Notes under the pieces: model-generated | Database searches by the model: none | The model's input: the letters and a program-made list of their open reading frames with translations, nothing else | What the model was told of the DNA's origin: nothing | Program-made: the position numbers and the translations under genes | Shown here: piece by piece, positions 27,643 to 35,406 of the stretch | Layout: every line of letters begins with the position of its first letter | How positions within the stretch are numbered: position 1 is the stretch's first letter | Assembly (NCBI GenBank): GCA_020073265.1 | Contig: JAIQFN010000033.1 | Span: 1 to 64,000, forward strand | Reading direction: 5' to 3' | DNA length: 64,000 nucleotides | DNA from: Terriglobia bacterium | GTDB taxonomy: Bacteria; Acidobacteriota; Terriglobia; Bryobacterales; Bryobacteraceae

Positions 27643-28570
27643 CCGCGGCTTCCAGCTTTCGATGCAGGCCTCGCGGCAGCAGGCGCGCCGACAGAATTGC
27701 CGAACCCAGCAGCCAGGTGCGCGAGTCTTTCAGCAGAAAGCCGGGCGCGCGGCCCAGGGCCTGGCGAAAAAGCCGCACTGCGGACGGCACGTCGCCGCTC
27801 TCGTAGGCGTAGGCTGCCAGCGCCCGGCGGAAATTCGCCCAGGAGAAACGCTCGATGGCCGCCAGTTCATCCGGACAGCGCAGCCGCATCTTGGCCATGA
27901 TTCGTTCCCAGGCCTCCTTTTGCTGTTCCCATTTGCCGGTAAGCTGCCCGGGCCGTCTCCGGTAAAGAGTCGATACGCGCGGCGAACCGTGCAGGTTGCC
28001 GGCCCCGAGCAGCGCCAGACGCAGCCAGTAGTCGTAGTCAGAGGCAGCTCGAAGCTCTTCATCAAAGCAGCCCGTCCGTTCGCACGCCTCGCGGCGCATC
28101 AGGACCGTATTGGCGGCGATCATGTTTTCAATCAGGAGGTCGCGCAAGGTCAGCACGCCGGACCATCGCCGTATCGTGCGGCCCGTATCGCGGCCCGCTA
28201 CATCCACCATGCGCACCGCCGAGAAGACCAGATCGGCTTCCGGCAGTGCATCCAGGTGCGCGACATCCTGCTGCAGTTTGCCCGCCAGCCATACGTCATC
28301 GCCATCCATGAAAGCGATCAGTTGGCCGCGCGCGCGGCGCAGACCGGCGTTTCGTGCCGCGGCAATACCGCTGTGTTGCTGACACGACAACATGATTCTC
28401 TCGTCCCGGATGTGCTCGATCTCGCGCCTGGTGCCATCCGAGGAGCCATCATCGATCACGATAAGCTCCAGGTCGGTCCAGGACTGCGAGAGCACCGAAT
28501 CGCATGCCGCGCGCACGAACGGCGCGACATTGTAGACCGGAAGAATCACCGAGACGCGCGGATCAGGCAC
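27614..28570 (-). CDS. Family 2 glycosyltransferase (copy 1)
   Basis: The 318-residue protein begins at the GT-A core (RVSVILPVYNVAPFV), with the nucleotide-binding motif VIDDGSSDGT, the DxD-type motif MDGDDVW and acceptor-side segments ASDYDYWLRL and TLYRRRPGQLT. GTG 28570 is chosen: it has AGGG upstream, overlaps the previous gene by eight bases and starts just before the first strand; a longer frame to 28762 lies wholly inside copy 2. The C-terminal 80 residues are helical with hydrophobic stretches. It probably adds sugars to a surface polysaccharide or glycolipid. It is a clear paralog of the gene directly upstream. Confidence 0.88.
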   Translation of the reverse strand: MPDPRVSVILPVYNVAPFVRAACDSVLSQSWTDLELIVIDDGSSDGTRREIEHIRDERIMLSCQQHSGIAAARNAGLRRARGQLIAFMDGDDVWLAGKLQQDVAHLDALPEADLVFSAVRMVDVAGRDTGRTIRRWSGVLTLRDLLIENMIAANTVLMRREACERTGCFDEELRAASDYDYWLRLALLGAGNLHGSPRVSTLYRRRPGQLTGKWEQQKEAWERIMAKMRLRCPDELAAIERFSWANFRRALAAYAYESGDVPSAVRLFRQALGRAPGFLLKDSRTWLLGSAILSARLLPRGLHRKLEAAVKTARASRP

Positions 28571-29519
28571 GTGCAACCCTGAGCGCGGCCCGCGTGATGT
28601 ATCCGTGCAAACGAGCCGGCAACAATAGCCCGCTGAGCGCCGCGGCGCCCATCTGGTAGTTGCGGCGGTCAGCGAGAAAGGTCTTGGGAGCGCAAGCCAG
28701 CGAACCAGCCAGGGTCCGGACCGACTTGGCGTAGTCGCCGGCTTGATACCAGCCGTACGCAAAGAAGCGCCGCATATTGGAGCGCGCCTGCTTCTCGACC
28801 TGCGCGACCACTCGCGGCGCCAAATCGTGGGCTTTCCGGATCAGGCGATCGAAGTCCTGCTCCAGGGCCGGCACGTCGCTGGTAAGCTGGCCGGCGCGGC
28901 GGCGGTAAAAGGTCAGGAATTCGGGAATCGCCCACAAGCTGCCGGGCCGCCGTGCCGCCATGCGCAGCCAGGCGTCCAGATCGTAGTAGGCCGAGAACGC
29001 CGGGTCGATGCCACCGGCCGCAGTCAGTGCGTCCCGGCGCAGCACCGAGGCGGATCCATTCCCAATCACGTTATCAGCCAGCAGTTCGTCAAACGAGATG
29101 GGACCGTTCCAGTGTCGCGACGCGAGACCGGTGTCGCGGCCGTGTTCATCGATGATGCGCGACCAGGAAAAAGTGAGATCCGCTTCCGGATGGGCGTCCA
29201 GGAATTGCACGTGCCGCTCCAGCTTCGTGGGACTCCACAAATCGTCGCCGTCCAGAAGCGCCAGATAGTGCGCTTGGGTGAGCGCGATGCCTTCTCGCAA
29301 CTGGGCAGCCGCCCCTCGATGCGGCGACCGAACGACACGCAGCCGCGCGTCAGCGATCGCGCCGGCGATTTGCGGCGTGTCGTCCGTCGAGCCGTCGTCC
29401 ACGACCAGCAGTTCGAAGTCCGAAAACGTCTGCGCCAGCGCCGATTCGATCGCCGCGCCGATGTAGTCGGCCACGTTGTACGCCGTCATCACGATAGCCA
29501 CTCGCGGCGGGGCGGGCAT
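28563..29519 (-). CDS. Family 2 glycosyltransferase (copy 2)
   Basis: The 318-residue protein has the GT-A core RVAIVMTAYNVADYI, VVDDGSTDDT, LDGDDLW, YYDLDAWLRM and FLTFYRRRAGQLT, closely matching copy 1 along the whole length. Both copies have the same length and the same C-terminal layout, so they arose by tandem duplication and now probably add different sugars. No other polysaccharide export or synthesis gene is in the immediate cluster; the deacetylase/ACP operon lies 1 kb away on the other strand. Confidence 0.9.
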   Translation of the reverse strand: MPAPPRVAIVMTAYNVADYIGAAIESALAQTFSDFELLVVDDGSTDDTPQIAGAIADARLRVVRSPHRGAAAQLREGIALTQAHYLALLDGDDLWSPTKLERHVQFLDAHPEADLTFSWSRIIDEHGRDTGLASRHWNGPISFDELLADNVIGNGSASVLRRDALTAAGGIDPAFSAYYDLDAWLRMAARRPGSLWAIPEFLTFYRRRAGQLTSDVPALEQDFDRLIRKAHDLAPRVVAQVEKQARSNMRRFFAYGWYQAGDYAKSVRTLAGSLACAPKTFLADRRNYQMGAAALSGLLLPARLHGYITRAALRVARA

Positions 29520-29564
29520 GCTGTATCAATAATACTTTGGCTTCGGCATTAGAATCGAAGATGG

Positions 29565-30452
29565 ATGACTACCGCCTCGCCCCGCCTTTATCTGGAACGG
29601 CCCGGCCCCCTGATGTTCTTTTGGGGCACCTTCCGGCAGGCCTTCGTGGCGGCCTACGAAGACAACTGCTTCGGCGTCGCCAAAAGCGCGGCGTATTCAG
29701 CGCTGTTGGCGTTCTTCCCGGTTCTGGCCTCGATCGCCGCCATCCTGGCCCAGGTGAACGCCCAGTCGGTGGCGCGCGTGTTTTCGCGGCTCCTGTTTGA
29801 AGTGGTCCCGCCGGGCACCGAGGAACTGGTGCGAAGTCAATTCGCCGCGCACGGCCAGCGTCCGTTCTGGCTGATTCTCGCAGCGGTGCTGCTGTCCGCC
29901 TTGGCCGCTTCCGGCGCCATGATCAGCCTGATGGATGGCTTTCAGGCGGCCTACCGCCTGCCCTCCGGACGCCCGTTCCTGAAGCAGAGAGGCGTGGCCG
30001 TGCTCCTGGTCTTTATCGCGGCGGTGCCGGCCATCGGCTCGTCCATGCTCATTGTGTTCGGCGCTCGCACCGAACAGTGGATGTTGGGCTGGCTCGGGCT
30101 TCCGCCGGAAGCCGAGATCCGCACCGGCGTGATCCTGGTCTTCGGGTTGCTGCGCTACCTGGTGGCGCTCGCCGCGACGGTTTTGGTCACCGGACTGCTC
30201 TACTACGTCGCCCCCAACCGCCCGCTCAAGTTCAGCGGCGTGTGGCCGGGCGCGTGGCTTGCGACGTTCTTATGGTTGGCCGCGACGTCCGGGTTCGGCT
30301 GGTACGTACGCAACATTGCCAACTACAGCGTGCTGTATGGCAGCATCGGGGCCGTCATCGCGCTGTTGGTGTGGATGTATCTGATCGCCGTGATCGCGCT
30401 GATCGGTTGCGAATATAACGCCGTTCGCGAGCGCCTGCTCATGGGACTCTGA
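29565..30452 (+). CDS. YihY/BrkB family membrane protein
   Basis: The 295-residue protein has six hydrophobic segments (about 38-62, 95-120, 143-165, 186-214, 222-240, 252-275) and the family signature near SAAYSALLAFFPVLASIAA and LYGSIGAVIALLVWMYL. The family was once called ribonuclease BN by error and is now seen as inner-membrane transport- or lipid-related proteins of unknown function. ATG 29565 is used; another ATG four bases upstream is in a different frame. Confidence 0.9.
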   Translation: MTTASPRLYLERPGPLMFFWGTFRQAFVAAYEDNCFGVAKSAAYSALLAFFPVLASIAAILAQVNAQSVARVFSRLLFEVVPPGTEELVRSQFAAHGQRPFWLILAAVLLSALAASGAMISLMDGFQAAYRLPSGRPFLKQRGVAVLLVFIAAVPAIGSSMLIVFGARTEQWMLGWLGLPPEAEIRTGVILVFGLLRYLVALAATVLVTGLLYYVAPNRPLKFSGVWPGAWLATFLWLAATSGFGWYVRNIANYSVLYGSIGAVIALLVWMYLIAVIALIGCEYNAVRERLLMGL

Positions 30453-30580
30453 GCGGAGCGGAATCCGGCCCGGAGGCCGCAGATGCTTGGCGAGCCTTCA
30501 CCCTGCTACGCTGAAACAATGTCGATCGGTTCCTTTCCGGGCGGCTTGCGGCAACCCAAGGCGAGATCCCTCCGGCGCGC

Positions 30581-31306
30581 ATGATGGACTGGGAGCAATG
30601 CTTCGAAGGCGCGGCTGGAGCGGCGGTGTTGGCGTCCGCCGGCGTCCTGGCCTACGCGGTGCGCTACCCATCGTCGTCGCTGCTGGCGCCTTCGGTGTAC
30701 CGGGGGACCAGCCAGCGCCGGGCCATCGCGCTCACTTTCGATGACGGACCCAGCGAATCCACGCCGCGGTTGCTCGAGATCCTGGCCAGCCACCGTGCGC
30801 CGGCCACTTTCTTCCAGTGTGGCGCCAGTGTCCGAAGGCTGCCGCAGGTGGCGCGCGAAGTGGCCGCGGCGGGTCACGAAATCGGCAACCATTCCGACAC
30901 GCATCCGAAACTGCACTTCAAGTCGAGCGAATTCATTTACCGCGAACTGGCCGGCGCCCAAGAGGCCATCCAGCAGGCCACCGGCATCCAGCCGCGCTAC
31001 TTTCGCGCTCCTTTTGGAATTCGCTGGTTCGGGTTACGCGAGGCGCAGCAGCGGCTTGGTTTAATGGGTGTGATGTGGACCGCCATCGCCGTCGACTGGA
31101 AGTGGCCCGCCGATCGAGTGATCGAACGCTTGCTGCACGGCGCCGGCAATGGCGCCATTTTCTGCCTGCATGACGGAAGACTGCTGGGAGCCAGCCCGGA
31201 TATCCGGGTTACGCTCCAAACGGTCCGCGAAGTTCTGCCAAAATTGATGGAGAAAGGTTTTCATTTCGAAAAGGTGAGCGAAATCCTATGTCCAACCAAG
31301 AACTGA
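30581..31306 (+). CDS. NodB-type polysaccharide deacetylase
   Basis: The 241-residue protein has an N-terminal hydrophobic anchor (about 10-27) and a NodB domain: TFDDGP with Asp54-Asp55, metal ligands His104 and His108 (GNHSDTHP), RAPFGIRWFG and the C-terminal CLHDG with the catalytic His. It removes acetyl groups from N- or O-acetylated glycans in the periplasm. ATG 30581 or the next codon is the start. Its last 19 bases overlap the acyl carrier protein gene, which suggests a shared operon and possibly a shared product such as an acylated glycan. Confidence 0.9.
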   Translation: MMDWEQCFEGAAGAAVLASAGVLAYAVRYPSSSLLAPSVYRGTSQRRAIALTFDDGPSESTPRLLEILASHRAPATFFQCGASVRRLPQVAREVAAAGHEIGNHSDTHPKLHFKSSEFIYRELAGAQEAIQQATGIQPRYFRAPFGIRWFGLREAQQRLGLMGVMWTAIAVDWKWPADRVIERLLHGAGNGAIFCLHDGRLLGASPDIRVTLQTVREVLPKLMEKGFHFEKVSEILCPTKN

Positions 31307-31560
31307 CCGAGCGGGTCAGAGGAATCATCGCGGCCAGCCAGCATCTTGCACCGGAGAAGGTCACGGCCGACAGCACGTTCGAGGAACTGGGCATCGATTC
31401 GCTGGACGGGATCAACATCCTTTTCGCGGTGGAGAGCGAGTTCAATATCAACATCCCCGACGATGCCGCGCAGAGCATCCGCTCGGTGCGCGATGTCGTG
31501 GACGGTATCGCCAAGCTGCTCGATCAAGGCCAGGAAGGCCAAGCGGCCCTGAGAGCCTAG
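31288..31560 (+). CDS. Acyl carrier protein
   Basis: The 90-residue protein shows the carrier signature GIDSLDGINI with Ser38 as the phosphopantetheine site, a typical acidic profile and a four-helix length. It starts inside the deacetylase gene (19-base overlap) and is followed 35 bases later by a ketoacyl-ACP synthase. It is likely a dedicated carrier for that synthase, not the housekeeping AcpP, because the rest of the fatty-acid cluster is missing. Confidence 0.93.
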   Translation: MSNQELTERVRGIIAASQHLAPEKVTADSTFEELGIDSLDGINILFAVESEFNINIPDDAAQSIRSVRDVVDGIAKLLDQGQEGQAALRA

Positions 31561-31595
31561 AATTCCGTGGCACCAATGCGAGCTCGCCGGACCGC

Positions 31596-32813
31596 ATGAC
31601 GCATCGCGTAGCCGTAACCGGCCTGGGCGTCATCTCGGCCCTCGGCCATAACTGGTGCGAATTCTGGCAAGCGCTCTCGGAAGGCCGGCCGGGAATCGCG
31701 CCACTGGAAGCCGTGGATCGCTCGCTGCTGCGATTCCAGAACGGCGCCGAGGTCAGAAACTACGACCCCGCGCGCCACTTCGACGAAAAAGAAATCGGAT
31801 TGCTCGACCGTTTCGCTCAGTTCGGCGCGATTGCCGCCCGCGAAGCCGTCGCCGGCTCCGGCGTCCAGTGGACCGATGAGCTGCGCGAAAAAACCGCCAT
31901 CGTCACCGGCTGCTGCGTGGGCGGTCAAACCACCGAAGACGAGGGCTTCGTCAACCTATATCGCAAGAACATTCCGCGGGTGAATCCTCTGACCATTCCG
32001 CGCACCATGGAGAACGCCGCGGCCAGCCGGATCTCGCTTGAAACCGGCGTGGTGGGCCCCACCTATACCGTGTCCACCGCGTGCTCGTCTTCCAATCACG
32101 CCATCGGGCAGGCCTTCTGGATGGTCCGCAGCGGAGCCGTGCGGATGGCCATCGCCGGCGGAAGCGAGGCCGTGTTCAGCCTCGGGTTTCTGAAAGCCTG
32201 GGAGGCCATGCGCGTGGTTTCGCCCGACACCTGCCGGCCGTTCTCGCGCGACCGGCGGGGCCTGATCCTGGGCGAAGGCGGCGCCATGCTGGTGCTGGAG
32301 CGTCTGGATTCCGCCCGCGCCCGTGGCGCCAAGATCTACGGCGAGATGGTCGGATTCGGAATGTCGTCGGATGCGTATCACATCACGCAACCTTCGGCGG
32401 ACGGCGCCGCGCGAGCCGTCCGGGCTTGTCTTGCCGACGGCGAGATCAAGCCGGAGAGCATCGGGTATATCAACGCGCACGGAACCGCGACTCCGGCCAA
32501 CGACGCAACCGAGACCGCGGCCATCCGCAAGGTGTTCGGCGCGCACGCGGACAAACTGGCGGTCAGTTCCACGAAATCCATGCACGGACACGCGTTGGGC
32601 GCGGCGGGCGCCCTCGAAGCCGTCGCCACGCTGCTGGCGCTGGGCCGCGGCGTGTTGCCGCCCACAGCCAACTACAATGAGCCGGATCCAGCCTGCGACC
32701 TGGACGTCATACCCAACCAGGCGCGCCAGGCGCAGGTGGAATACGCTCTCTCGAACTCGTTCGCCTTCGGCGGCCTGAACGCGGTCCTCGCTTTTCGTTC
32801 CTTGGTTCCTTAG
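31596..32813 (+). CDS. Beta-ketoacyl-ACP synthase II-like (FabF family)
   Basis: The 405-residue condensing enzyme has Cys163 (VSTACSSS), His295 (NAHGTATPAND) and His332 (TKSMHGHALGAAG), the Cys-His-His triad of elongating synthases. It would join malonyl-ACP with an acyl-ACP. It follows the acyl carrier protein gene and forms a three-gene unit with the deacetylase. The last codons (for Arg-Ser-Leu-Val-Pro and the stop) lie inside an octamer repeat that folds back on itself, so the C-terminus was shaped by that repeat. Confidence 0.93.
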   Translation: MTHRVAVTGLGVISALGHNWCEFWQALSEGRPGIAPLEAVDRSLLRFQNGAEVRNYDPARHFDEKEIGLLDRFAQFGAIAAREAVAGSGVQWTDELREKTAIVTGCCVGGQTTEDEGFVNLYRKNIPRVNPLTIPRTMENAAASRISLETGVVGPTYTVSTACSSSNHAIGQAFWMVRSGAVRMAIAGGSEAVFSLGFLKAWEAMRVVSPDTCRPFSRDRRGLILGEGGAMLVLERLDSARARGAKIYGEMVGFGMSSDAYHITQPSADGAARAVRACLADGEIKPESIGYINAHGTATPANDATETAAIRKVFGAHADKLAVSSTKSMHGHALGAAGALEAVATLLALGRGVLPPTANYNEPDPACDLDVIPNQARQAQVEYALSNSFAFGGLNAVLAFRSLVP

Positions 32814-32901
32814 TTCATTGGTCCATTCGTTCCTTCGCGTCGTCCGGACCACGCAACCAAGCAACCAAGCAACCAACGAACCAAGGAACCAACGAACCAA
32901 G
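32797..32901. repeat. Inverted array of octamer repeats
   Basis: The left arm (32797-32836) has units of eight bases close to GTTCCTTG; the right arm (32853-32901) has units close to AACCAAGC/AACCAACG, the reverse complement of the left ones. The centre holds the palindrome GTCCGGAC (32842-32849). The whole can fold into a hairpin of about 45 imperfect pairs. It overlaps the stop codon of the ketoacyl synthase gene and ends 24 bases before the next gene, so it may act as a terminator or may be a mobile short-repeat element. Confidence 0.85.
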
Positions 32902-32925
32902 ACGTTATGATGGTTCTTGGGCACC

Positions 32926-33972
32926 ATGGTTCCTCCCACGCCGGAGAGCCGGCTTCGATCCCGCATTTTCATGCTGGTTACGCTGCTGGTGTCGCTGGCC
33001 TGCCTGGGCTGGGCGCTGCACGGCGTTAGTTGGAGCGAACTTTTGGAAGACATCGGCGAGCTGGATTGGCGCTGGATCGCCGCCGGCGTAGCCGCGCAAG
33101 TGCTGGCCTATGTTTTTCAAGGCTGGCGATGGAGCCTGTTGCTGCGCCCGGTGGGTCCGGCTTCTACTTCGAAAGCCACCCGTGGCATTTTCATCGGCCT
33201 GTTCGCCAACGAAGTGCTGCCGCTGCGCGCCGGCGAATTGATCCGCTGTTTTCTGCTGAGCCGCTGGAGCCGTATCCCGATCTCGGTGACGCTGGCCTCG
33301 GCGCTCATCGAACGCATCTTCGATGGCCTGATGCTGATGGTCGGGCTGTTCTTCTCGCTCCACTACCTGCGCGGTTTCCCGCTCAGCCGCGGGCAGGCCC
33401 GGGGCATCGGCATCCTGACGGACAGCGCCATTTTCCTGGCGGTTTTGATCGTGATCTGCGGCGCCATCCTGGCCGTGGCCATGTACTGGCGCGAGCAGGC
33501 TCTGGACGCGCTGCTGGACGCGCGCCTGTTCAGTTGGGCGCACGTATTCATCGAAGATCTGCATCGCATCGGCCACTCCCGCTATCTGTACCTCTCGGCT
33601 CTGGTCAGCATTCCGCATCTGCTGATGCAGATCCTGCCGATCTACGCGGTGATGCAGGCCTACCAGCTCGATGAAGGTTCCTGGAGGGGAGCCGCGGCCC
33701 TGATGATACTGCTGCGTCTGGGATCGGCCGCGCCCCAGGCTCCGGGCAACCTGGGCCTCTTTCAGCTTTTGTCCACGCTCGGTCTGACGCTGTTCGGCGT
33801 TCAGCAAGCCATGGCGCGGCGCTTCACGCTCATCCTGTGGGCCGTGGTGACCGTGCCGCTGGTGATCGTCGGATTCATCGATCTGGTAGTCACGGGAGCC
33901 AAGATCGGCGAAGTCCACCGCGAGGCGCAAGCCGAGATGCGCGCGCGGCAGGACGAGCTCACCCGAACCTAA
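32926..33972 (+). CDS. Lysylphosphatidylglycerol-synthase-TM / UPF0104 family membrane protein
   Basis: The 348-residue protein has about eight membrane segments and the family features near IFIGLFANEVLPLRAGELIRCFLL and RLGSAAPQAPGNLGLFQ. This domain is the flippase part of MprF and also stands alone in many bacteria, where it is thought to move lipids or hopanoids; it has no aminoacyl-transferase part here. ATG 32926 is chosen; a TTG three codons earlier is in frame. It begins 24 bases after the octamer hairpin. Confidence 0.85.
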   Translation: MVPPTPESRLRSRIFMLVTLLVSLACLGWALHGVSWSELLEDIGELDWRWIAAGVAAQVLAYVFQGWRWSLLLRPVGPASTSKATRGIFIGLFANEVLPLRAGELIRCFLLSRWSRIPISVTLASALIERIFDGLMLMVGLFFSLHYLRGFPLSRGQARGIGILTDSAIFLAVLIVICGAILAVAMYWREQALDALLDARLFSWAHVFIEDLHRIGHSRYLYLSALVSIPHLLMQILPIYAVMQAYQLDEGSWRGAAALMILLRLGSAAPQAPGNLGLFQLLSTLGLTLFGVQQAMARRFTLILWAVVTVPLVIVGFIDLVVTGAKIGEVHREAQAEMRARQDELTRT

Positions 33973-33982
33973 GCCGCCGGGT

Positions 33983-34816
33983 TCAGTGCGTCATGGCGTA
34001 GAGGATGTAGTTCACGCCGATGCGGATCGCCAGGCCCGCGAATCGTTCCGGGTACTGGGGTGAATCCGCCCATTCCCAGCCGTCGCCCAGATCCGAGTTG
34101 TACGAAATGGCCACCATGATGCGGCCCTTGTCGTCGTAGATGCCGCGCCAATGCGCGCCCACACCGCCGTCGTTGGGATTCTTCGCGCCCACGCGCAGAT
34201 GCTCCGCGCCGGGAACCTGGAAACGATCGTCCAGATCGAACACGGTGTGGAAGATGGGGTCGTTATCCGGGATGTCGACAATAGGCCGGTCCGGGAAGAC
34301 GAAGCGGATTCTCTTCTCGAACATCTCCCATTCGTAGTTGCCGTGAAAATCGTCGGCCATGAAGAAGCCGCCGCGCAGCAGGTAATCGCGCAGCACTTTG
34401 GCCTGCGATTCGGTCAAGCCCCATTCGCCCACCTGGACCGCATAGAGCCAGGGCCAGTTGTAGACGTCGTCGCCGTCTTCGAGACTGACCGGCTGCTCCA
34501 CCGAGCGCACGTTCACGCGAGTCAGGCGCCGTACGGCTTGAGAGAAATGGCGGTCGGCGCGCGGATAATCCTGGGTCCAGAGCGAGAGGCCCTGCCGCCA
34601 GTCGCCATCGAACCGCCCGCGATAGCCGTCGTTTGGTCCGGGCGGAAACATCAGCCGCGCGAAAGTCCATTCGGACTTGTCCCGCCAATCGGGTGTCAGC
34701 TCGAAATTGTAGTACTCGACGCCGCGATATTGCCGGAAGGGTTTCTGGAAAGCGTACAGCACGCCCAGGCAGCCAAGTCCACACGCCAGTCGCAACAACT
34801 TGCTCCGCCAGCTCAT
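33983..34816 (-). CDS. DUF4159 protein
   Basis: The 277-residue protein has an N-terminal hydrophobic segment (about 8-24), then a DUF4159 domain: FARLMFPPGPND, QPVSLEDGDDVYNWPWLY, LLRGGFFMADDFHG and a C-terminal AIRIGVNYILYAMTH. The fold recalls the glutamine-amidotransferase-like domain of gliding or aerotolerance-related proteins in other phyla; no enzymatic function is established. ATG 34816 is preferred because GGAAAG lies eight bases upstream; the frame is open to 34858. It converges on the UPF0104 gene with ten bases between stops. Confidence 0.82.
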   Translation of the reverse strand: MSWRSKLLRLACGLGCLGVLYAFQKPFRQYRGVEYYNFELTPDWRDKSEWTFARLMFPPGPNDGYRGRFDGDWRQGLSLWTQDYPRADRHFSQAVRRLTRVNVRSVEQPVSLEDGDDVYNWPWLYAVQVGEWGLTESQAKVLRDYLLRGGFFMADDFHGNYEWEMFEKRIRFVFPDRPIVDIPDNDPIFHTVFDLDDRFQVPGAEHLRVGAKNPNDGGVGAHWRGIYDDKGRIMVAISYNSDLGDGWEWADSPQYPERFAGLAIRIGVNYILYAMTH

Positions 34817-34934
34817 CGCGTTCTTTCCGAAGAATACCACCTGCCCGGTCGCCGCCACTCCACGACCAACAGCCGGAGGTATGATCCGGGGAACCTTTAA
34901 ACGTCTTTATGGTTGGATGGTTCGCAACCGCGCT

Positions 34935-35132
34935 CTAGTGTGCGGCGGCGGTTCGCAGCAGAAACAAGATGCTGGCGCCGGCTCCCCCGACGGCGGCGAC
35001 TACAGCCACGTACTGCCAGACTGACGAGCGCGATGACGTCTGGCGAGTTCGTGGAAGCTGGCATCCACACGCGCCGCAATAGCCGATGTCGTCCTCGGCA
35101 ACGCTGCGGCAATCCGGACATTGCTTTGCCAT
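34935..35132 (-). CDS. Small zinc-ribbon membrane protein
   Basis: The 65-residue protein has two CxxC pairs (Cys5/Cys8 and Cys19/Cys22) that form a zinc ribbon, a short basic linker and one membrane segment (about 40-60). The start is supported by AGGAG about seven bases upstream. Similar tiny zinc-ribbon/membrane proteins are common and mostly uncharacterised. It stands alone between non-coding stretches; 35133-35406 upstream holds nothing I can support. Confidence 0.7.
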   Translation of the reverse strand: MAKQCPDCRSVAEDDIGYCGACGCQLPRTRQTSSRSSVWQYVAVVAAVGGAGASILFLLRTAAAH

Positions 35133-35406
35133 CTTGTTCTCCTGGTATGAAGATGGCTCGGTTGTTTGGATGGGGGATTCAGCCTCGAGTACTAGCTGGT
35201 ACTGCGCGGCGCTGGACCGCGATTTTGGACCTCCCGGAGATAAGAGCTGGAGAAGTAACCGCTTGGCGGTGTACCTGACGCGATGCGCAGCGATCCGACA
35301 CTAGTCCGCATAGCTCGCCCGGCTTAGCTCCAATCACTGCGACCCGGGCTGCGGTACTGGACCGCTTACGCCGGATGTTTGGCGAGTACCTGCTCGCGAC
35401 GTCCCC

